Shown here: in pieces, positions 12,101 to 25,282 of the stretch | Position numbering within the stretch: the first letter of the stretch is position 1 | Layout: every line of letters starts with the position of its first letter | Origin: Amborella trichopoda | Lineage: Eukaryota; Streptophyta; Magnoliopsida; Amborellales; Amborellaceae | Direction of reading: 5' to 3' | Length of the DNA stretch: 64,000 nucleotides | Assembly: GCF_000471905.2 (NCBI RefSeq) | Contig: NW_006500351.1 | Location: 691,794-755,793, forward strand | Notes under the pieces: generated by a model | The model's database searches: none | What the model saw: the letters and a program-made list of their open reading frames with translations, nothing else | Told to the model about the DNA's origin: nothing | Made by a program: the position numbers and the translations under genes

Positions 12101-15100
12101 TTTCTCTTTTACACTGTGGTATTTAATAATCTTAACTTACAAACTCAGTTTTGTAGCATATATTTGCTTTTGTAAGTCAGACTAACTATTCTGGTTGTGT
12201 TTTGGTCTCATGTATATGATAGACAGATGTCTGTAGATTTGAAGCGTGGGGAAACCCTTCCAATCCATATAAATATGACATTTCCTGCACTACCTTGCGA
12301 GGGTTTGTATCTTACTTCGTTACTTCCTTTTTTAACTGAAACATTTCATTTGGTGGTCATATATCTTTTATACTTTCTTGATTTCCTTTTTTTAAGTTTT
12401 GCATTCTGACAATTTTTAGACATTGACAGTAGATTTTTTGGTGCAGTTTTAAGTGTGGATGCTATTGACATGTCAGGAAAGCATGAGGTAGACCTTGATA
12501 CAAATATATGGAAAGTAAGACAATGCTTTAACTCCCTCTTGTAGCTTTGCTTTGAATTGCAAGAAAGATGAATGAGATATTGCCATGTTTTCTTCTTTGG
12601 ATTTTGTCTGTTCGTGATATTCATCATTAACAGCTATGCATGAAAGCGGATGTCATTGATTTTGTCTTCATGGCTTGGCCACTATCCTTCTCTATTGTTT
12701 GAAACATTAGCCTTTAACATGTTATTTTTGTGGCTTCTGAGATTCCGGCTCTTGTTGTATATATGAAAAGTTTGATTTACATTTAAGATCTAACTGGTGA
12801 AGTAGCATGATAGGCTCTGACATTTAACTTATTGGATAGAATCATATTTAATTTGAGCAGAAAATTAATGTAGAGGGGTGTTATCATACATGAAGATGCA
12901 GAAGCACAAACTCAAATAGTAAAAGAGTATGCATGCAACATAATTTGTACACTATTAGTGACAATAATTAGTATCCCATATAAAATGTTAGGGGGAAAAA
13001 GCGGCATCTGTAATGTTCTCTCTATGTCAGGGAAAACTAGTATGTACTTGTCAAATGAGCAGAATAAAAGTGCCCAATGCAGCAGCCTCATCAAAAGAAC
13101 TTAGGCATTTTAACTTTTAAGAAAGTAAAGGATGTAAATGAAGTTCTCTTTTTTAACATTCGTGCCAATAAATATGGTTTACTTGCATTCTTTTGGGGGT
13201 GGATGGAAAGACTTGTTCTTGTGAACACCAATTCAAATTAAACTTTGCTCATTTTGAAAGTACATTAATGGATAAACAAAAAGATGTCTAGAATGTCCTA
13301 AAAAATATATATATTTTTAATTTTGGCTGGGAACTCATCACTGGACTAATTTCTCTCATGTGCTAGGCATATGTTTTTGATAAATAATTAATTCATAGTT
13401 ACTGGATTGCCGGTCCAATGTGCCCCTTCCGCCCAGTAATCTTGATCACCTCGTTCTGGAGAGAGGATTGTGGGCGGATCGTGTTTTTTGAAAAGGAGAA
13501 TACTCTTCCATTGGTCTCGGGAACACTATCATAATAGAATTACTGTTGCTCTTAGTTATAAATAAAAGCCTTGTACTGAATACAATCAATGATACTTTAG
13601 GTATTATTAAACGAAAAATAGTAATTACATTATGCACTATGTAGACAGTAATGTTGCTGTCTTATGACTGTCAACACATGGAAATAATTACTATGTTGCC
13701 GTCAATTACAGAGAAACAATCTCTACCTTGAATGAAGTATAGACTATGGTACTTCAGGTAATACAAAAATAATGTAAGGGCACAATACCAATAATGACTA
13801 CACACTGTCCAGTTATTAGTTTTGCTGTTTACAAGTGTCCGGGCATTAATGATGTGTTTTGACATTTGGGCATTAATGATGTTCATTGACACAATGTATG
13901 GCTTTTGTACACGAGGACTTCTTATGGGTGAGAAAATTACTATTTGTTCTTATCCAAAGATGTTGAATATGTTGGGGAGTACGAATTCGGAAAAAGAAAA
14001 GACTGGTAATGGGTTAAATGGTACTTTGATACATTCTCAGTTAAATAATTAAGAGTCCTAGATGATCTGACACATGGTGTGGCTTTTGTACACTCAAGGA
14101 TTTCATAGATGATAGAATTATCAACCTGTCCTTTTCCAAAAAGATATTATACAAGTGAGTACAAATTTGGAAATGAAGAAAATAACTGTTGATGGTTAAA
14201 ATGGTACCTTCTTACATTCTCAAGTAAATGATGAGAAACCTAAGGTAGTTCAGTAGAAGGATTTGGTCGTATTGATGTAACTATTATTGTATCTGTCTTC
14301 CATATGGTAGCACTCTATGCATTTTGATTAAACCGAAAAATAAAAAAATAGAGGCAAATGAAATTTTATTAGACCCTTCTTCCATGTAGGCAATAAAAAA
14401 ATGGACAAAGAACGAGTAGAGGCAAAATAGTGCATATTTAATCTCTCTCTCTCTAATTATTTTTAATATGTAGAAGATGTTTTTATCTACAATAGGAAGA
14501 ATAGACGTAGATTTTTTATCGAAAGTGTCAATGTTGTTTCATTATTTTTGCTAATAACTTTGTACTAACGTTTTTCAGTTTCTGTGGTTTTATTTGTGTA
14601 TCGAAAAATCAGTTTCATGTATTTTCTTGCTTCACAATATTTCCTATATTTGTAATATTTATTTGTATTTATTATATGGCTGCTCCATACTGGGGAGCAT
14701 CTAGCAATGGATGATCCGCGCTCCAGCTCCTGCGCCTGTTTCCAACAACTATTTATTGATCAAATATTACGAAATTAATGAAAAAAGGTACGTTGGACAA
14801 GAGAAATTTCTGTGTACAAAGTTAGGAACAACTCAACTTACCTAATTGGAGCTATGAACAAGCTACTTCCGAGGGTACTCTTTGGGTCGTATGTTTTGTG
14901 ATATGTTTCCATTCTAGCCAAGTGTGTTGAATGGTCACATTTGGGTTCAATAATATGCTTTGCATTTAAGGAATATTTCTGGAACTCTAAAGTTAACTTT
15001 ACTCAAAAAAAAAAAAAATTCTTGAAGTCCAAGGGAAGTTTGGGGGGTCTGAGCCCATCTTACAATGTTTTGGAATCTCCTTCAATGAGAGGTCCAAGTA

Positions 15101-18100
15101 CGGGTTTTTTATAAATCTCAAACTAGTAAGTAGAGCCCTGGTTTCGGCTTCTTTGGTGTCACTCGTTACTGATAACATACTGAAAATTTTCCTCCTACGA
15201 TTTTGAAAAACAACTCCAATCCCAACTGGACCTAGGGGAATGGTGTCCATTGGCGAGCCCGAGAGAGGCTCGGAAGGCGGGAGTGGAGCATGGTTTGCCA
15301 ATTAAGGAGGGAGGTTGAGGAGGGGTAGCCCTTGAACCTCTTGTGGTTGGTTGCAGATGTGATCTTATTAAAGAGTACCGACCTTGGACACTTAATGCCC
15401 TTAAAGATTTTAGAATTTCCTTTGGTCCAGATGGCCCATACAGTGGCTGCTACTAAGGCCTGCCGCATCATTCTACCGGCTTTGGGCCAAGGGTTAGCAT
15501 GTGTCAGACTGTAGAGGCCGTAGTGGGAAGCTATTTAAGCTCCCCAAAGTTTCTGGGCCATTTGGCAGTGGAGGAAGAGATGGGGGTTGCTTTCTCCAGC
15601 GGCTAGGCATGTGATGCACCTACTGGGGATTGGGAGGCCTCTTCGTTGTAGATGGTCGACTGTTAGGGCCTTTTCGGAGAGGGCGATCCAAATGAAAGCT
15701 TGGACTTTTGGAGGGGCAATGGAAGACCAAACTTGGGTGACGATTGAGGTCAGTGAGAGGGTGAAAGTAGGTGGCACGAGCAGCTTCTTGTAGGAGGAGG
15801 ATACACAAAAGGATCTTGAGGGGCAGGGTAGGTCCAAGCCACTAGGGGCAGGGTAGGTCGAGTGAAGGGTAGAAAGGTTAATGAAATCGGTAGTTTCAGG
15901 ATCGGAGAGGGGTCTTCTGAAAGACGGGTTCAAAACTTTTAAGTGGCCTGTGAGGGGCATTTCTTCTGCTATTGTGGAGCTTTGATTTGAGGATAGAGAG
16001 GAGAGATGGGAATAGGTCCCAGCAGGGCCATATTTTGTTTTCTTAATTACCGAATACCAAGGTCCCCTAACTGTTTGGGCTAGCAGAATTATCCCAAGAG
16101 ATGAGGTGGTAGTTCCTCGTGCTAGAGTTACCTGCCCAAGGGAATTTGCTCATTGACTGTTCCAGATGAGTAGAGACTGTTGGCATATGAAACAAGGATA
16201 TAAGGTAAACGGGGGTATTGGATAAAGTGGCCTTGATGAGGGTTATTTTACTGGCTAAAGAAAGAAAACGACCTTTCCATCCTGCGAGCCGACGGTCAAC
16301 TTTGTCAATGATGTGGGACAATTGTTTTTTCTTAGCTTTGCCGAGGCCAGGAGGCATACCCAAGTAGTTAGTGTGTAAGTCCTCTACCTGACAATCCCAA
16401 CTGGAGGCAAGGGAGAGTGTTTCTTACGAGTTCATAGCCACGCCAATCATTTTTGATTTGGCCCTATTACCTTTAAAACTTGGCAATTTAGAAGCATTTG
16501 AGGAACAAATGGAGGATTCAAGTTCCTGGGGCGATGCACCGACGAAAACGAGGGTATTGTCGGCATATTGCAAGTGGGTGATGACAGGGCCCTGGGGACT
16601 ACTCTTGAATCCATTAAGGTGGCCAGATTGGTTCATGGGGGAGATAGATTGACTGAAGACCTCGACAAAAATTGCAAACAAGGAGGATGAGAGGGTCACC
16701 CTGTGTGAGGCCCTAAGAGGTCGGGAAATAGTCCTTGGATGATCCATTGACGAGGATGGAAATGTGAGGCTGTGAATAACAACCTTTCATCCATGTTCTC
16801 CATCGGTCGCCAAACCACATCCGAGAAAGGGTATCGTCCAAGATGCCCCAATCAACATGGTCATAGGCGTTTTCCCAGTTGATTTTAAAGATAATACCTG
16901 GTTGTTGAGCTAGTTGTTTGGAGAGGATGCACTCATATTCAAGGACCCCATCGAGGATCTGGTGGTCTTTGACGAAGGCACCTTGCTAGTGGAAGATGAT
17001 GTAGAGAAGGCCTCCTTAAGGCGGGAGGCTAAAACTTTAGAGAGAATCTTGTAGCTGGAATTATGAGACTGGTGGGACGAAAGTCCTTGAGCTCTTTGAC
17101 CTGTTCTATTTTGGGGATCAATAAAAGTAGCATCCATAGTTTTATGAATGATACCTCTATTATGGAACTCTTCAAAAAAAAGAAAAAGAGGAAATCATTC
17201 CTGAAAGTGCTCTAGAAGGTCTTGAAGGGTGCCACAGGGAAGCCATCCGGTCCCGGGGCGTGATCTTGGCCAAGTTTTGTGATAGGGAAGAGAATTTAAT
17301 CTTTCAAGAAAGGGCATTCTAGCCAGCCAACCAGATGTGGGAGAGAGAGGAAAGAGAGGTCGGCCATTTTGGGTCTTGGGCCAGCAGGGGCTGTGAAGAG
17401 GGTTTTGAAGAAGGATATGATGATTTCTTCCACTTCTCATGGTTGGTCGAGAACCTTATTATTGACCTTGATGCGCTTATAGTATTGTCTCTGTTGGGTT
17501 TTTTTTTTTTGTGGCCTTTAAAGGCCTAGAGATCTTGTAAAAAATGATGTATAGTGGAATATGCACTTTAGTGGAAGTGTGTGTTGACTGACTAAGGGTT
17601 GGGCGGTTTATGACTTGGTCATGTCTAAAACCCTTGGCCCTGGGCATGCGGCATATCTGAAAAGGGATTAAATTGGGTCATCCCTTGTTGAAGTTGGAGA
17701 GATGCCCAGGGATCATGTTTGTAGGGCAGGAGAACTGTGTGGTCTCCTGTGTGCGGTTGTAGGCCTGTGAGAGCAAGGGTCGAACCCTCAACAAACTTCT
17801 GCACAACATGTACATATGACAGCCGCATGGGAAGCAACCCTTTTTACAGGGACACGTGTACATATGCATTGAGGGAGCCCCCTTTGCACTATAGTGACAA
17901 GTGCTAAATTTGTTCTTAAAAGGGAGAACTGTAATCCACATTTCAGGATCATAGTCCCACTGTTTTATTATCCAACTTTGACAAGTCAATCATGAGACCC
18001 TGTTAAGAGACTGTGGGGTATGAGACTTTGTTGGGTTGGATAAGAGAACATTTGTGGATCATGGGTTTTAGAGCAAGTGGAGAACCCTTAGTGTCACTTA

Positions 18101-21100
18101 TTTTGACTCAATGGTACCAGTCCACACCTAATATATTTTATTTAGGTATTATTTATTTGATTTTTAAATATTTCTCAGAATTTTAAAATATTGTTTCTGC
18201 CCTAAATTTTCATAAAAAGGTATTTTTGAAAATTTCAAAACCTTAAAAATAACACATGTGGGACCAAGGATCCAGCCCCACATGTGGCACGTCAAATATT
18301 TTAACAAAATAAGGGCACACCCTAATTTTTATGACAAGAGTTTTTTAGGGGAGGCACGCCACTTTGGTAAAATAGTGGCACGCCACTTTTTGAGGAAAAG
18401 AAAGGAGGGAACGCCACTTTTTGTGGCACAATCCCCCACGCCATTTGATTTGGGAAAATAAGGGGCACGCCCCCTTATTTGTTTTAAATTCAAATTTAAA
18501 CATGATAAATCTAAAGATGAGATATCCATTGAGATATGGTTTCCCAATGTTGTGGGAAATCTAGATTAGATTTATCTAGAAGTTTGATTTCAAATTTAAA
18601 AGGATAAAGTTTAAATTTGATTGGTTTGATTTTAAATAGGTGTGGATTGGGTCAAAGTGTAAAGGGATAATGTTCCTAATCTTTCCACCCAAAATCATGA
18701 TGGCTGATTTTTGGGTTGGATGGCTCTGATTAAATCTCTCACCCAACAGATTTCCTTTTTATCCTAAAATGGTGTAGCTGAAAATTAGATAAGGCAAATC
18801 CTATTCAACGTAGAAGATAAGTTTTCTCTAGATCTCCTTCTATTTAAAGACGAGCCTATTTGAGATCCAAAAATAAGATTTTCTATTTCTCCCAAGAGAT
18901 CTCTCTCTCACTCACCTGGCAATTAGTGGGTTCTCTCTCCCCCTTGACGCACCAAATTTGGGGGAGACCTCTCTCTCTTCCTCACACACCAAATTTGGGG
19001 ATCTCTCTCTCTTTTCCACGGTAATAAAAAGTTCATCTTTGTCTCTTTTATTTTACCATGTCATCTCTCTTAACCTAAAGAGAGACATACCATCTCTCCT
19101 CTCCTCTATTTTTGTCTTGAAAGAAAATTAGAAGTGGCCTATTTTAGGAGAAACCTTGGTCTAGGGTTTGCTGTATTTTTAAGGAAGAAGAGAGAAGCTT
19201 AACTTTAAGAGGGATATCAACTCCCAAGAGCAGCCCTATTTTGTTCCCATAGGGTTTGTATAAACCCTAGGTTATTTTTGAGCTCTCTTAAACCCTAAAG
19301 AAAGAAGGATAGCCTATAAAGCTTCCCCATCTAAGAATTATCAGCAACACTTTAAGGAGGAATCAGGTGTGGGGTGTACCAAGTCTTGGTTGGGTAACTC
19401 CAGGCATCTTTCAGTAAGTCTTTCCATTAGTTTTTATTTATTTTCAGTTTTATTTTCTATTTTTCTGTAATTTTCAGGAACTTATATTGTGTTAAAAATT
19501 GTTATAAAAACTAGTTTAAAGTTCTTGGATGGTTTCTATTTCTCTTGGCAGTAAAATAAAGATCCTAAGTTGTATTTAGGGCATTGTTTTTATTTTCCAG
19601 AAGTATATTGTGGCATATGTAAGTGGAATTCAGGTATTTGGATTAAAAGTAAAAAAGAATTTTTGAATTTAATACCAAAAAGAATTTTTGAATTTAATAC
19701 CTTGAGTTCCACTTGGCTACACCTTTCAGTCTCGATGCCGTCAATTCGCTATTTAGTGAAATAAATCAGTTTTGAGGTCTCTGAAGTGGAGCCACTTGAC
19801 TCTTGATCTCTGATACCAGAATGTCTCTTCTTTTTTAAGGAGGGAATGGTAGTCGAGTTTGAATTGGGTTCTCTGAGAAGCTTCGGCCTCGGACGAGGGT
19901 CTGTTTTCCTCGATGATGTCCAGGGATTGGATAATCGAAAGATGCGAGGCTTTGAGTGACTGGAAATTCCCCGGGATACAGAGACTCTAAGACTTGAGGG
20001 AGCGCTTGAGGTGTTGTAGTTTGGTCTGAAGTTTGAAACTCTGGAGTTTGAAACCCGCTCTATTTGACTCCTGGAGAGAGAAATAGTTCCACCAAGATGG
20101 AACACAGGAGTGGATGGGGGCTTCCTCGAGCTAAGAAAGCTCGAAGCTGAAGGGTTTGTGGCCCCTTGCAGCTGGTTGGGTGTCTAGGAGTATGGGGCAA
20201 TGATCAGAAGTAGATTTGGGTAAAGGAAGGGCATGGGAGCCAGGGAAGGGTAGCATCCCGATCAATACTAAGGAGGAATCTGTTGAGTTTGGATAGAGAC
20301 TAGTTTGAGGAGTGATTGGACCAATTGAATTGGGTACCCCTGGAGACGGATATTGATGAGTTCCGGGAGATGAAGTTTGAGAAGTCCAACATCCCTCGGG
20401 ATATATTGGCATTGGAATTTCCCTCGAAGGACCATCAGATAATATTGAAATTCCCACCGAGGCACCGTGAAGGATGCGATAGGGAGGCCACTGAGTCGAG
20501 TTCCTCCTAGAGGAGGCGTCTAGAGCTTACAGAGTTGGGGCCATAGATTGCAGAGAACTTTCAGGGGGGGCCATTGAAAATTTTGGAGAGGAAGACAATA
20601 ACCTAATAACAATCGGAATTGGTGGGAGATAAGGGTGTGGTCGGTGGGGTCCTGGATTACCCAACTACCTCCAGAAGCCCTAATGGCCGACAAAGCTTTC
20701 CACTGGCATGGTCTATGATCCCACACCTACTGATGGAGCTGAAGGGAAGGATGAGGGAGTTTAGTCTCAATGAGAGCGAGGATTGAAGGGCGAAACTTGA
20801 GGCTCATGTCTCGGTCATCATTGTGCTTGAGGGGTTGACCCAATCCATTCCATGATAGAAGTTTCATGGGGAAACCGAGGGGGGGGGAGAGCCTGGGGGA
20901 TCGTCTCAGAGAGTGATTAGGCAAGAGATGAGGGCTACGACCTCCATACCTAATTTACTCGTCCATAACCAAAACAAAAAGCTTTGAGCTCAACACTGAC
21001 ACCTGATGTAGGCTACTGTCATTGACAACTCACTTGTCTATCTATTAGTCGTCCTCACACTAGTTAACACTCCCGCATTCTACTAGTCGTCCTCACACTA

Positions 21101-24100
21101 GTTAATGCTCCTTACACATATCTTCCACTACATCAATATATCCTCTAGAGTCTCCTTTCGTTTCCAACATCTACCGAGTTAACTCTCTGGGTAACCTATT
21201 GTATGCTTTTTCTAAATCAATAAAGACCATGTGGAGGTCTCTTCCCTTTTCCGTAAACTTTTTAATCAATTGCTTGAGTTGGAAAATAGTCTCAATTGTT
21301 GACCTCCCTAGTATAAAGCCGCACTGATTTTTTGATACAGTTACTCAATTACTCTCTCCTACAACTTCTTAGTATACCTCCCAATTTAGATCCCTCGATA
21401 GTTTGTGCAATTTGGTATGTCTCCTTTGTTCTTATAAATAGATACCACAATATTTTTTTTCCATTCACCTACCATTTTCTTTGTTCTCAACAACTAGTTG
21501 AACAACTTGGTCAACCAAAATATGCCAATCTCTCCCATGCACTTCCAACCACTGTCGAGATATCATTTGGTCCTAAAGTCTTTCTTATCTTCCTCATTCT
21601 CAAAGCTTCTGTCACTTCAGGTATCCTAATCTTGCACATGTATCTATGACCTCCGACCACATTTATGTCAAAGGTTTCTTTAATGTTGCTCTTCTAAAGT
21701 GTTCATCATTTAACAAATTTTGAAAATTAATTTGCCACCTTTCATTGACCTCGGCATCTTTCACCAATACCCTATGATCCTCGCTTTTAATGCATTTAGT
21801 ATGATCTGGATCTCTCTACACTTCCTTTATCTCATTCTTGCTAGTTTGAAGACATCTTTTTCACCTTCTTTTGTCCCTAGTTTATTGTATAAATCATCAT
21901 ATACCTTACTTTTTTTTCTAATTATTTTCTTAGTGTTTTTTTAGCATTCTTATATTATTCTAAGTGTTGATTGTTTCTATCATTGCCAAGCTTAATGACA
22001 TAATCGTTTTTCTCTAATAGCCTTTTGGACCTCATCGCTCTTCCACCAAGTTTCCTTATTAGAATTTATTTTCTCTTTAGATTTCCTAAAACGCCTTTTA
22101 CCACTATCTTAATACAACTAGCTATCTCATTTCACATAACATTAACTTCATGTTCAGAATTCCGTTTTCCTTCTTTTACAAATTTATTCCTAAATAAATC
22201 TATTTTCTTAATTTTTAAATTCCACCACCTATTTCCTGGACACCTATTAATTTTTGCTCATCTTCAATCTCCTTAGATCTCCATCACCATAAGCCTATAT
22301 TGTGTCAAACTCTCTCTTGGGATAACCTTACAGTCTTTACATGATGGTTGATCTGCATTCTTAACTAGAAAGAAGTCTATTGGCTTTTATACGATCCACT
22401 TTTATAAATTATTAAATGTTAATCTCGCTTTATAAAGTAGGTATTTGCTATTGCAAGGTCGTAATCTATAGCAAAATCAAGAATAGCATCACCCATCTCA
22501 TTTCATTCCCCAAAACATATCCTCCATGTACCCTATAATATCTTGTACTATTTTTTCCTACATGATCATTTTATTCCCTCCTAAAATCCATTTGGTATTC
22601 ATTGGACTAGTTCATTTATGTCCTCCCAGAATTCTCTTAGTTCTATCATCTGGTTTTACTTATGGCGAGCACTAATTACATTAAGTATTTTCTCCCTTAA
22701 CACAAGTTTAATTAATTGGCGCTTTCTTGACATCAACTACTTTATCCTTTAAATTTTTGTCTATTAGTATAGCTACGCTATTTATGTTATTATCCTTTTC
22801 TATATACTTAAACTTATATCCATCGATTTCCTTAGATTTTACCCCCTCCCACCAAGTCTTCTATAGCCATGCTATGTTAACTCTCCTTCGTTTCATTGTA
22901 TCAACTAATTCCGTACTCTTACTTGTTAAAGTTTCTACATTCCATATAGCTAGACGAATCCTATTCTCTTTGACTAGTTCCTTTACTTGCGCTTGTCCAA
23001 AATGACATGGGAAACCTTACCTACTTATCACCGCAACCCCCCCCCTCCCCACTGCCCCCCCCTGAGATTTGACTGGTTATCATGGTTTTGGTTCCTGATT
23101 TGGCAGAGAGTTTACTTAACACTAATCCCAGAAGCCATAAGATAGCTCCCAAATGAGGCAGGGGAGGCACTGTCCATCGTTGGAAGAGGCATTCCTCAGT
23201 CTGTGGCCAAACCCAGCTACAACCAGAACCATTCAGATAAAATAACCATGTAGCTTTTTGCGCAATGGAGAAAAAGATGATGTGCTTTCTGCTCGTCTTC
23301 TCCATGCATGATGCACTTATTTGGGATAGGCAGACCACAGTTTCTAAGATGGTTAGCAATGAGATCTTTAGCTAGTATTGCCAATCTACCATACAGTTGC
23401 ACTTTTTGGGGTGCCGAGATAGACTGAACGTTTCCAGCTACTACTGGGGAAGATGGTGATTGAGTGATAGTGTGTTAAAGGGACCTTACTGAGAGTGAGA
23501 CCTTACTGTTCAGGAAACTATCTTGTCGAATCTAGAGATTGTTTATGCACTTTCTGAAGGAGCTTTTGAAGCTCGATGAAGTCGACTATTCACCGTCTTT
23601 GAGGTTGCATCTAAATGCAGGGTTCTGTATCAACTGACCATTAGTTTGCTTGAGCACTTCAGAGTCAGCTGCAAGTTTAGGGAACTTCTCAGCAAGAATT
23701 TGGAAGCCCTGCCAAAATTTCATCCAGTGATCAAACTCAAAGGCCTGATCCAACCTTACATCTGATACTGGAAAAAATTGGTTCATAATCGAACTATTAT
23801 CCCTCCAAACTTCTGAATGTATCTTGTTTTAGGACTTGTACTATCCACTCCATTTGGACTAGTTTGATACCTTGGGCTGATGACTTCTTTTTACCATGTC
23901 CTTGTGGCTCCCCAAGTCGCCAAGTCTACTTCCCTAACAGGGTGTGTCATGATTAGTGCTTGATACTGGGAGATTTTAAGAAATGATGTGCTTCCTTAGA
24001 GGATGACACATGTTTTGAAATGTCTGACCAGATGCTTGTGTGCTTAGGCATGTGGAAAGCATAATTATACGTGATAACTAGTATGCTCGGCAAAGCGGTG

Positions 24101-24996
24101 CACTCAGTGTTTTTTTTGTGTTTTGTGAGGGTGCTTGTTCGCCAAGGTGCATGCTAGTTAAGTGTTCATTCTTTTCTTCAAACTACTCTTGTTGCACATT
24201 AACTCCTTTGTACATCACTTTTCTCTCCCTCTTCGCTTCCAACTCCTTACAAACAGTCCACTACTGGTGGGCTTGGTGGTTCCTGGGTTCCTGTTACTCC
24301 ATCCTTCCGAGTTCCCCCTACTTTCGTTCTTTTACTCCTCCTCACCTCTCTCTCTTCCCCTCTTCTTTCCTTACCCTCCCAGTTGCCATTTCCACTGCTT
24401 TGCTGTCATGCTCTGTTTCTTCTATGGAACCCTCATTTGGCAGAGTTTTGGGGATGTGTTAGATAAGCCCTCTTCAACCCCTTCATTTTCTCTCCTTCTT
24501 GTGGTAACCATGTCCCTTAGCTGGTTCTTGCTGAGTTGTGATGGATTGCTTATTTGTAAAGGTCTTTGTATCTGTAATAATGTGTTTTGTGATTCCTTTT
24601 TTTCATTAGAGCTCCCAACCTGTGGGTAGCCTTCTCACACTTTTTGTAATATTTATACCATCTAGTATATTAAGCAAGAAGGGGACTCCCCTTATTTTTG
24701 CGACATGTATCTACCCTAGAAGTGAGCTATCTCACCTTCAATGGTTGCATCCTTTTCTCAAGATTAGAGCCCTAGAGACATGACTTTTCCAACCTATAAT
24801 GCATGTCTCTCCAAGGTCATGTCTCCATTTCTCAGCCCTTGTAACCACTCCTCCCACTTGTTCTCATATCTGTCTCTTCTCTCTCTCTCTCTTTCCCCAA
24901 TCCAAATCTCATAAGCCTACTTTCCCACCTAGTAATTGCGATCCAACCCAAACATCATAAGCCTACTTTCCCAACTGTGTAATTGAAACTGATGTT

Positions 24997-25029
<33 letters not shown>

Positions 25030-25229
25030 NNNNNNNNNNNNNNNNNNNNNNNNNNNNNNNNNNNNNNNNNNNNNNNNNNNNNNNNNNNNNNNNNNNNNNN
25101 NNNNNNNNNNNNNNNNNNACCGTACCTTTACCCTTACCCTACCGTTAACGTTAGTTACGACGTACCTAACCCAAACCAACTACTACTATACTACTTACCT
25201 ACCTACTGTAGTAGTAACTAGTATGTTCT

Positions 25230-25282
<53 letters not shown>

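Noticed and set aside
18240-18480. Repeated GGCACGCC words as a CRISPR-like or structured array
   Set aside because: Spacing is irregular, and the words lie inside the solo LTR with counterparts in the second LTR copy.
24118-24629. Overlapping plus frames of 114 and 155 codons with Trp/Leu/Ser-rich text
   Set aside because: C/T-rich low-complexity sequence gives open frames; no domain, start context or splice support.
25119-25160. TTACCCTTACCCT near the gap as an interstitial telomere
   Set aside because: Plant telomere is (CCCTAAA)n; these words do not match and lie beside an assembly gap.
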